The notes under the pieces were generated by a model that had not been told where the DNA came from, ran no database searches, and was given only the letters and a program-made list of their open reading frames with translations. A stretch of 64,000 bases of DNA, taken from Lampris incognitus. Taxonomy: Eukaryota > Chordata > Actinopteri > Lampriformes > Lampridae. Of the stretch, positions 52,101 to 63,340 are shown piece after piece (positions within the stretch are counted from its first letter, which is position 1; every line of letters begins with the position of its first letter). The stretch lies in the NCBI RefSeq assembly GCF_029633865.1, contig NC_079213.1, forward strand, positions 100,090,064 to 100,154,063, in the 5' to 3' direction. A program made the translations under genes and the position numbers.

Positions 52101-55100
52101 TGTCGTCTGCAAAATTGGATGCTACAGGTCAGCGGTGGGTGTCTCGGCTGTCAGCATTTGATTTTGATGTGCAGTATCGAAAAGGACAGAATAATGCAAA
52201 CGCTGATGCCCTCTCCCGGCTGTCTAACCAGGAGGTCACCCAAGTCCTGCAAACCTGCCCTCAGCTTGTATCAGCCAAAGTACAAAGGTGTGTAGAGGAA
52301 CAATCTCCCCAACAACTGGAAAGCTCCGCTTCAGAGGGACCTGAGCATCAAGAACCTCTGTCACACACGCTCGGTGAATCCTATCAAGAGGTGGGGATGG
52401 ACACTCTACCTGCATTGACAAAACAGGAGATTTGTGCAGGGCAAAAAGAGGATCCTGTAATCGGTCCTGTTTTGCACTTTAAAAGTGTGAACCAAAAACC
52501 GAGCCGCAGCGAGAGGATTGGTGGTGGCAGGCAGGTTTGCCTTCTCTTAAAAGAGTGGCGGAGGTTATTAGTAAGGGATGGAATAATGTATCGTCAGGTC
52601 CAAGACTGTCAAAGGGGAGTAGTAGAGCAGCTGGTACTACCAGAGAGATTTCACACATCCGTCAAGACTGCACTTCATGATGACTCAGGGCATTTAGGAT
52701 TTGAGAGAACGCTGCAGATGATAAGGGAGAGATTTTACTGGCCTAAGATGTTCCAGGAAATCAAGGCTTGGTGTGAGCAGTGTGAAAGGTGCTGCCTCAG
52801 AAAGACTCCAACTGCAGGCCTCAGGGCTCCCCTGGTCAGTATTCACAGCAGCGCTCCTATGGAACTTGTGTGTGTAGACTTTCTGACTCTGGAGAAATCA
52901 AAGGGAGGCATAGAAAATGTGCTTATTGTTACTGACCACTTCTCCCGGTACGCCCAGGCCTATCCCACTAAAGACCAAAAAGCCTGTACAGTGGCGAAGG
53001 TACTGTGGAAGAACTTTTTCTGTCGGTTTGGATTCCCAGCAAAACTACATGCAGACCAGGGGCGTAATTTTGAAAGTGCTGTGGTGAAAGAGCTGTGTAA
53101 GTGTACTGGTGTCACTAAGACACACACACCCCCAGGGTAACGGCACCACCAAAAGGTTCAACCGGATTCTCATGGACATGCTGGGGACACTAGAGCCTCA
53201 CCTGAAACCCCGCTGGCATGAGTATGTGGATGCAATGACACATGCTTATAACTGCACCAAACATGACTCTACTGGGTACACACCGTATTACCTAATGTTT
53301 GGTAGACATCCACGACTCCCAGTCGACCTGATTTTGGGCTTTCTACCACCAAAGAGCCATGTGAGTGTAGTGAATATGTCCAGACCCTGCATGACTGTCT
53401 GTCAGAAGCTTATACTCAGGCTAACCAGGCCTCACGACATGCAAAAGAGCAGCAGAAAAGGTACTATGATCAAAAGGCAAAGAGTCAAGGTTTCAGCCCA
53501 GGGGACAGAGTCTTGGTCAAAATATGTCATGTGGAGGGACGGCAGGAACTGGGAGACAGATGGGAGTCACGCCCATACATTGTGGTGAAGAAACAACCCA
53601 GTATACCTGTGTATGTGGTCCGAACAGAGGATGGTGAAAAAGAGAGAGTGGTTCACCGCAACCTTCTTACACAGTGTATGTTTCTTCCGGTGGAGCGGGC
53701 TGGTGCAGCAACAAGTGCAGGAGTTAAGTTTGACATGGGGGACTGGGAGGTGGATGGCATGGAGGTAATGGGGGAGGAAGCCGAAAAAGTGAGTCAAGGG
53801 GGGAAAGAGGACATAAATGTCAGTGACACCAACGCACTTGATGGCCCCAGCCTGAGGAGGAACCCACAGAGAACTCGACGTCCCTCAAAGAAACTGTCTT
53901 ACGAGTCACAGGTGGTGAGATCAAAAGAGGAACAGCAGAAGATAGAGAGGGGCTGGACATTGTGGCAGAGGGCCATAGCAGAGAGAGCAGCAGGGCACGT
54001 ATAATCCACGAAAAAAACAAAAACAAACAAACAAACAAGTTTTTATTAATGGTTTATTTACTTTGATTGCATTTACACATCTACATTTCATAGGCAACTC
54101 ATGGTATTAACACGTCACTTTCAGTGTGATCTGTTTTAATGTTTATGCTCATAAGTTTTATTTGTTTTGTTTTGTTTGGTCTGATGGCTGGGACGCCATC
54201 AATTAAAGAAGGGGTAGATGTAAGGTAGTAATGTAAATCCGCCACAGGGTGGGACTGTTACGCTGTATGTTGCCCTGGGAATGCCGCAAATGGCGATGTT
54301 TGTCCCTTTTGCAACACCGTACCCCTAGTTCTTGTCCCGGGCAAAAGGCTACGTTGATCAAATGTTTTTGTTTCTTCTGCCGGAAGGTAAGCAGTGTTGC
54401 TGGCGGTCTGCATTATCATAAAAATATTGATTTATATCGCACATATTGTCTAACTGTTTATTCTGTGGTGTTAATAGACAAATTTGCTTATAACCTAGTT
54501 AAAGTTTGATGTCGAACATTGTATTTGGTAAGAGAAATGTGACAAAAAGTGTTGGCTAGCCTGTTGAGCATTAGCATGGCATATAACGCAGGATGCAGTA
54601 TTATTTGAGCAGATTATCGATGGTTTTTTTGTTTAATTTTATGGGTAATAAGTGCCTTATTTAATTTATAATGGATGAAATTTGCTTTGGTTTTGCCGTA
54701 AGGTAGCATTTTGATATGAGATGTGTTTATTTGCTTGCACATTTGCACTTTTTATTTTAATTTTATTGAGAAAGAAAATGTTTTTGTTTCTTCTGCCGGA
54801 AGCTGTGAGTATGATGAGGCCAGCGGCCAGCTGATAGATGAGAGGTGAAGTGCAAGCGAGTGCCAATAAAGTGTCCAGGTCTCAGCCACGATCCCAAGCC
54901 TCCGCCTCCTTCCTTTTCCATGCAAACATAATACTACAACAAACACAACGCAGAGTCCCAGGGCGTGTAGGGAGACGACGGCCGAACGCAAAGTACGGGT
55001 TACATATATATAAAGCGTTTTTTCCCGAAACCATCAATGGTGTTGTGAGTGCTCAACTAAGTGTATATATATATATATATGTATATATGTAGGTGTGTGT

Positions 55101-56746
55101 GTGTGTGTATATATAGATAGATAGATATACACACACATACACACACACGTGTGTAGATATGTATATATAAATATATATTTCCCAATTGTATCCAGCCAAT
55201 TACCCCACTCTTCTGAACCGTCTCGGTTGCTGCTCCACCCCCTCTGCTGATCGAGGGAGGGCTGCAGACTACCAACTGCCTCCTCCGATACATGTGGAGT
55301 CACCAGCCGCTTCTTTTCACCTGACAGTGAGGAGTTTCACCAGGGGGGACGTAGCGTGTGGGAGGATCACGTTTGCCCCCCCGGACAGGTGCCCCAACCA
55401 AGGAGGGGGGAGGGGACCGAGGAGGCACTAGTACAGCGACCAGGACACATACCCACATCTGGCTTCCCACCCACAGACACGGCCAATTGTGTCTGTAGGG
55501 ATGGTGAGTCGGCGTTCCTCGTGTTGGTTAGCAACGTAATGGACCACCACACCACCTGGACACTGTTTTATTTTTGTTGTTTTATTGTTTTCATATTTTA
55601 TTGCTTATTTTTTATTGAGTGAGATAGATATTGAGAATGACATACTCTGATGTGTAAAAAAACAAGTTTATTATTTAAGTTTATTAATTGATCATTAGAG
55701 AGGGCGCAGGAAATTATAAGTAGTAACTTCCTCCTGCTCTTTTTCCAACATGTAATATTTGCTGGATTCTCTATTGAGAATTCTTGTTGAATTCTTCTGG
55801 TTTTATTTTTATCATTTGTTTTATTTTTTTAATTTATACTTTGTCATTTTTTCTTTTATTTTGCATGTTCGAAATAAGAACATTTGAATTTGAATGTTTT
55901 AACTTTAAATGTTTTTAAAACTGGTGGCACTTTAAGATTTATTGAGTAAGAAGTGGATTAAAAATAAAAGTTCTCTTGTCGTCATTATTAATATCATTAT
56001 TACGATAAGATAGCTTACCTTCCATTGTCGGCAGAGATGTATTCCTCCCAGCTGATGGTGTTCGGGGATGGCGGGGTCAGCGACTGCCTCCTCACCGGCT
56101 GAAGAGGAAGAGGAGGGACAACGTGTCACGACAAAGGACAAACTGAACCACAGCAAACACACACATCAAAAACAAAACAATAAAAACAAACAAAAACACA
56201 TTAAAGCAGTCAATGTGAAGTTGAGGGCAGATATTAAAAAAAGGAAAGCAGAATTGTTCACAGAGACCTGTGAACATTTTATTGATTTATCCTGTTGTCA
56301 GACTATAAATCTGTCAAACATCCGTCAGTCTTCCATCAGCCTTCACAATTATGCTGTTCAACTCTTAATTCACAGACATTTTACAGACGTGTATAGGCCC
56401 GTTCACACCCGTTCTGGAGGACCCAGTCAGTTATGGAGCAAGTCATCGATTAGTGTTGAAGTGGACGGTAAAAAGAGGGACTGGTAAAAGACAATAAATC
56501 AACAAATTAAAAAGGGATTTATAAATAATGAAAATAATCAGTGAATGACTAAATTGAAATTGGATTAATAAATACCTAAAAAGTGAAATTTGTAAATCAG
56601 TTTAATATATTTTTCCATCCATACATCCATTAGTCGAACCACTTATCCTGCTCTCAGGGTCGCGGGGATGCTGAAGCTTATCCCAGCAGTCATTAGGCCG
56701 CAGGCAGGGAGACACCCTGGACAGGCCGCCAGGCCATCACAGGGCC

Positions 56747-56819
<73 letters not shown>

Positions 56820-59040
56820 TCACACCTAAGGACAATTTAGTACAATAAAATAATCTAAAAATAATTAAAATAAAAAAACCAAATAAAATAATAACTAAAT
56901 AAAATAAAAATAACAATTTTTGATAAAATTATTTTCCAAGTGTAAGACCATACCAGCCTTATTGTGATAGTTTTGCAAAAACTATAAAATGTCAAACAAG
57001 TTTAAAAGTACAAGTAAAGCTCATGTATACTCTATTAAAGTTTATATGTTATTTATTCGAGTTTTCGCTTTACTCTTGCGGAAGTGTGTTTTGTGGACTT
57101 GGAGAAGGTTTACGACCATGTACCCCGGGGCACTCTGTGGGGGGTACTGCGGGAGTATGGGGTACCGGGGCAGTTGCTACAAGCCATCCGGTCCTTGTAT
57201 AACCAAAGTGAGAGCTGTGTCCGCATTCTCGGCACAAAGTCAAACACGTTTTCGGTGGGTGTCGGGCTCCGCCAAGGTTGTCCCTTGTCCCCGATTTTGT
57301 TTATGATATTCATGAACAGGATCTCAAGGCACAGCCAAGGTGAGGAGTGTTAATTTCATGAATACATTTGACAAAACATTTTATAAAGGGAGATTCCTTT
57401 TAACATTTGTCTTCTGATTTACCAACTGCTTTTCCATCTAACGACTCCATCATCATTTCAGTGACTCTGGGATCCACCGCAGGATGTAAGAAGAGCTCTC
57501 ACTGGCTATCACCACAACGTGTTGCTGATGGACCCGAACGACAGCCAATGAGAGCTCTTGTTATAGCCCACCTTGCAACAGTCCATTTAGGGGCCCAGCA
57601 ATTTTATTTTCTCAATTGCCCCCATGACCCAAATTCTCACCTTAAACAAAAATAAATTTTTCTCTTATTTTTTAGATTCATTACGATTATGACCGTGCAT
57701 GACTCGACTTCTACCACTAGATGGTGGAAGCGCCCCACTAAGACCACAACAACTTTTATGGAAAACCTGATCACATCTGCATGACTGACTCAGAGGCTGA
57801 ATTAACACTTCCTTTAACTAAATATCAGCAGAGACAAAAATCATAAGACCTCAATGAATGATAAGTCCATACTAATAAAACCTTTACTTCCTAGTCAGTA
57901 TATGTACACTGAGGACAGACTATTGCGTAATGTATTTCAAATGTGTACATCTCACATTTATTTACACCTTTATATTTTTACAGTTATAACATTTTTCATT
58001 TTTCCTTTAACTTTTGTATTCTGAAAGTTTGCATTGTTCGCCGCTGGCTGCACTGAATGTTAAGTCAAGTAATTCTTATTGGTATAGCCCAATGTCACAT
58101 ATTACAAATTTGCCTCAAGGGGCTTTACAGCCACACACCTTTTCACATGCAAACCCTCAACTATAATGTTTAAAACTATAAAGGTTTTTACACTCATCTT
58201 ACACAACCGCTTAAACTATCGGAGCCCCATGCAGATGGATGGTAATGTGTACTTTCCATGTAGAAAAGACTCTCCATAAAAGCAGTCCTGCATCCAGTTT
58301 TGCAGGAACAGCAACAGGTAAAGTTTAACCCTTGGGTTCTCCACACATCGTGTATACTGCCCTTGTCTTAGGGGTCATTTATGACCTGCCGTCATTAAAC
58401 CTCTAAATTAAAGCAACTTCATTTTAAACCCCAAATCTATTTTGCACAAAGAAACAAGCTGTCATTCATCACAAACTGTGAGACTATCTGGGTTTTCCCT
58501 CTCCACAGTGCAGAAAGACTGCATTTAATCAGTGGACACCCCTCGTTTTTTTAGGGTCACACATGACCCAAACATGTCTGAGGGTCAAACATGACCCTGA
58601 GACCATCTTAGTACCCTAGTGGTGTACAGCTTTCATGGAAATATGAACAAAAACAGTGTTTCACTTTTTCTAATGTTGGGGTCACTGTAGGACAAGTCAT
58701 CACATTTCAGGGTGAAAAAAGATCATGTAGAGTCTTTTCTCTGCTGTTAAACAGTTATGGGTCATTTTGACCCGTAAGACAACAGAAGGGCGATGCAGGA
58801 TTATGGGTATGCAGGGTTATGGTTAACGGTTATGCTTATTACACTCAATGGCCTGGATCATGGTTATCATATTACATATCATATACATATGATACACATA
58901 TCCTGCATGAACTTCAGGTTTTATCAGCTTTGTGCATATATGAATAACTACATCTGAAATGTCGCCTGAAAACTTGTGTAAATTGTGTTTACCTGCCATA
59001 ATATTTTAATTAAACTTCCCTAAGACCCTAAGCGCTAACC

Positions 59041-59122
<82 letters not shown>

Positions 59123-60009
59123 TGTTTTTGTGTGTGTAATAACACAGGAGTCGGTCCACCTTGTCTATCTGATCCTTTCAGCGCTAAATACACGGCTGTC
59201 ATCAAACTATGTTTTGGTGTTTTTCTCGGTGGAGGGCGGCCCTGGGAGCCGTCGCTCTCACGCTGTGTGGGAGCGACTGTTGTAACGACAGAGTACACAC
59301 AGCCGGCAGGGGCCGTGATCTGCTGGTATGTCCTCTCCACTCCCCTCCAAACTCGCCGACTGTCGCTTCGTGGCCTCACTGGGGTTTAAAGCTTCATCCG
59401 TCTAATCATCTGTCTAAGCGCAGATCCCCAACGTAAAGCCCCTCACCACTGCCCCCCTCACCCCACACCCCCAGGCCCCAGTCACTAACCCCACACCCCC
59501 CGGCCCCAGTCACTGTGGTAAATAGAGCTACGTCACAGGGACCGGCCCATCCACTTGTTTATCCTGTGGCCTTGTTCCATCCACCAGTTTTCATTCCACT
59601 GGGGGGTGGACAGAACTACAGGTTCCCACTCTTTAAGAAATCCTTTTCATTGACATTTTCCAGGACTTTTATCTTGGACATCCACGCCAGGTGTTGCTGA
59701 CGTAAAGTCGGTACTAACTATCAGAGGAAGTCCCAACAGTCTCTAAACAGACTGTGTGACTGAACAAACTGAACTTCACACACTGACATCACATCTCACA
59801 GGTAAATACAAGATTGCATAATCTAACTTTGCAATGTTCCATGACCTTTCTGACATCTCCTTTATGACCTTTCAACCAATCTAATCACTTTCCAGGTGTT
59901 TTCCATGAATCTAACATCAGTCTACACATTTTCAGGTTTTGCAGGACACGTGGGAACCCTGATACAGAGTCAAAACAAGGGCCTACACAGATATCTCTCT
60001 CTCTTTCAC

Positions 60010-60066
<57 letters not shown>

Positions 60067-63000
60067 CATGGCATTGAAAGGTTAACCAGCCTCTTTCTTT
60101 TGTGTTGAAACGGTGAGCCAGCAGGCAGTGGGTCTGACACAGACAGCGTTCAGAGACTTACAAACAGTTATGAGATGGAACCCAAAGCAGAACAGAGGGG
60201 GATTGGGTGCAAACAAATGGGGCATTTATCTAAAAGGCGTCCATTGGAGTGTCGGGGTGGCTTTGTCTTCACTGGCTTTATGTGCCGTTGTGTCGAGTCA
60301 AGGGCACCGCCATCCAAACTGTGGACTGGAACATTCTGAGGGGTCCTGTACAGGGGTTAGGGTTACGCGGCGTGTGGCGACCACGAGAGTGAGGCTGCAG
60401 TTCAGTCATGTCCACCACAAGGTGGCAACGTTATGCAAAAGTGCTGTGATGTGTTAGGACAGGACAGTCTCAGGGCTGGACTGGTGGTTTCACTGCAGGT
60501 AAAAAAAACAATAAAACAAAAAAATCTTAACAGCTGAACTAATTGATTCTTTCTCCACTACAGAGCGAGTGGTGATATCTTCCTCATCACGTTCTGGTCC
60601 GGCCTCTTACTCAATAAGCAGCTCTTAGTAAAGGGCTATAAAGTGACTTCCAAAGACGTACATATGAGCGGTCCAGGTGCAGGCACTGATGCTGGCTCTG
60701 CAGAAATATAAGATCTACTACTTATGAAGCTGCATTCGACCACGTGACTAAAATTCAGGTTGATGATGTTTCTTCACCTGCTGAAGATGCACGGTGAATG
60801 GAAGCATAGCATAGTGTCGTTAGGCTCCTACTATGTAGCTGTTAATAAGCAGGCTTTATAGCGTTTCTGCTGGGTCGCAAGTATCTTAACCTGTGAGAGG
60901 ACAATGTGAACTCAATGCAAGATTTACAATAAAATATTGTGTACTTATGTGTACTATATATGAGAACTGTCATTCAGATCTTGAATCAATAAACTAATTT
61001 CAAGTCCATATTATCCAAGCCACTTATCCCAACTGGGGTCACGGGGATGCTGGAGCCTATCCCAGCAGTCATTGGGCGGCAGGCAGGGAGACACCCTGGA
61101 CAGGCCACCAGTCCATCACAGGGCCCACACACACACACACCTAGGGACAATTCGCTACGGCTGATTCACCTGACCTACATGTCTTTGGACTGTGGCAGGA
61201 AACCAGAGCCCCCAGAGGAACATGCAAACTCCACACAGAGGACGACCCAGGATGATCCCCAAGGTTAGACGACTCCAAGGTTCAAACCCAGGACCTTCTT
61301 GCTGTGAGGCAACCGCACTAACCACTCCACCACCGTGCCGCCCTAATTTCAAGTCATTCATTGGATGTCCCAAATTCACACTTCATTCATTTTACAAAAA
61401 TAAAAAGAGGGGGTTCCCCGGCAGCTCACCTGGTAGAGTGGTACATACGTATATGGCTGAGTCCTTACCACAGCAGCCTGGGTTCGAATCCGCCCCGGGC
61501 CCTTTGCTACATGTCATCGTCTCTCCCTTCCCTGCCTTTCCTGTCTGTCTGTACCATCACTATCTAATAAAGGCAGAAAATGCCCAAAAACAATCTTTAA
61601 AAAAAATAAGAACAATAAAAATGGAAAAAAAGTTAAAATGATCAGAAAAAACACAAGTATTGAGTTGCCTCATCTCATTTGCTCTATCGTACAAACTGTA
61701 CAATTCCTTCTTATCTGACCAAATCAACTGGACTCAACTATCCTCTTTTAAAACTGCTGTAAACAGAACAAGGGCTCTCTTTATTTAAGAGATTTGTTCA
61801 TTTATTTATTTAAGAGATTTGATGGTACCAACTGTCCTACAAGGTCCAGAAAGGAGGGATATGATTTGTCCGTTCACCTCATCTTATCATTCAGAACCTG
61901 AACTTTATGGCTAATTGGTGAGAATATAATTTACAAGGTGTCTGGTCGCAGCTGATATCCCGTTTGCTTGCCGGGGTTCGTGGAGTGGTTGGATGATGTC
62001 AACAAACACACTACCAAGGACTGCCTGCTTTAAAACTGGATTTACTAAAGAACAAGATTCACTTCAAGTTGCTGGAAAAACAAAAAGCAGCTTTCTGGAT
62101 TCTGTGGGACTCAAAGAAATTTTAAAACGAGCACTGGGGCATCCAGGTAGCGTGATGGTCTATTCCGTTGCCTACCAACACAGGGATCGCCAGTTCAAAT
62201 CCCCTTGTTACTCCGGCTTGGTCGAGCGTCCCTACAGACTACAGACACAATTGGCCGTGTCTGCGGGTAGGATGCAGAATGTGGGTGTGTGTCCTGGTTG
62301 CTGCACTAACGCCTACTCTGGTTGGTCAGGGCGCCTGTTTGTTGAGGGGGGGGGGGAACTGGGGGGAATAGCATGATCCTCCCACGCGCTACATCCCCCT
62401 GGTGAAACTCCTCACTGTCAGGTGAAAAGAAGCGCCTGGCGACTCCACATGTATTGGAGGAAGCATGTGGTAGTCTGCAGCCCTCCCCGGATCGGCAGAG
62501 GGGGTGGAGCAGCGACCGGGACAGCTCAGAAGAGTAGGGTATATGGCTGGATACAATTGGGGAGAAAAAGGGGGAGAAAGCCAAAAAAAAAAAAAGAAGA
62601 AGAGGGATGAAATCATGGAGCCGTGTCAAGTTGATGATGGTGTACAAATGAATTCAGAGGGATATTGGGATATTGTGATTTTTTTTGGTAAAAGACTTCC
62701 TGCCTTGGCTGAGAAAGAAGCCAGATGCTTTCAGGAAACGGGTTATGTTCATGCATGTTAACACGCCATCACATGCCTCAAAGTATTCAAGAGGACAGCT
62801 GGAATCAAAGAGTATATGGGTGACCCGATTGTGGAGTGGCCAGCCTGTTCACCCAATATCATCAACAGTTTTCTGGTCTGCTCTAAAATGTGAAACACAC
62901 ACTACTGGAAAGCAGCACACCTCCAAAGAAATGCTCTAGAAAGGTCTGCAGGATGCTGAACAAATCTTCACGAAATATGAAATCGAAAATTTCATAAAAA

Positions 63001-63307
63001 GTATGGATGACAGACTTGTTTCTGTGATTAAGGAAAAAGGGTGGGTACATCTCCAAGCAGGCTGGTGTGGAGGTTAGATTCCTGGTTTTAAACGATGTTC
63101 ACCTACAAGACTATCACAATAAAAAAAAGAAAGACGAAGAAGAGGTGACTCGAACATAAACTCATTGAGTTACTTATGAATTGATAAATTTTAACCACAT
63201 CAGAGGAACAAAAAAAAAAAAAACAACACAAAAACTCCGGTTTCCTCCCACAGTTCAAAGACATGTAGGTCCGGTGGATCGGCCGTACTAAATTGTCCCT
63301 AGGTATG

Positions 63308-63340
<33 letters not shown>

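Larger units (their letters stand above)
46503..55004 (+). mobile_element. Ty3/gypsy-type LTR retrotransposon
   Basis: Two LTRs (46503-47284 and 54219-55004) start TG and end CA. A primer-binding site follows the left LTR and a purine tract precedes the right one. The flanks are compatible with a 4-bp TSD tata, but the TA-rich target makes this uncertain. Order gag, protease, reverse transcriptase, RNase H, integrase. No envelope gene, so it is a retrotransposon rather than a retrovirus-like provirus. The coding part has several stops and frameshifts (see gag and pol). The LTRs differ by about 22 substitutions and one 4-base indel (about 97% identity), so the insertion is fairly young. Antisense to ankrd13c. 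Confidence 0.93.

Noticed and set aside
46503-55004. Endogenous retrovirus
   Set aside because: LTRs, gag and pol are present, but no envelope gene lies between integrase and the right LTR, and RT and integrase are of Ty3/gypsy type.
59046-59389. Cys/Val-repeat open frames
   Set aside because: They are translations of the (GT)n microsatellite; the following sequence has no similarity to ankrd13c or to any family that I know.
59139-59400. Additional ankrd13c exon
   Set aside because: The ankrd13c frame passes directly from the 63651 exon to the 56098 exon with matching phases, so no exon is missing.
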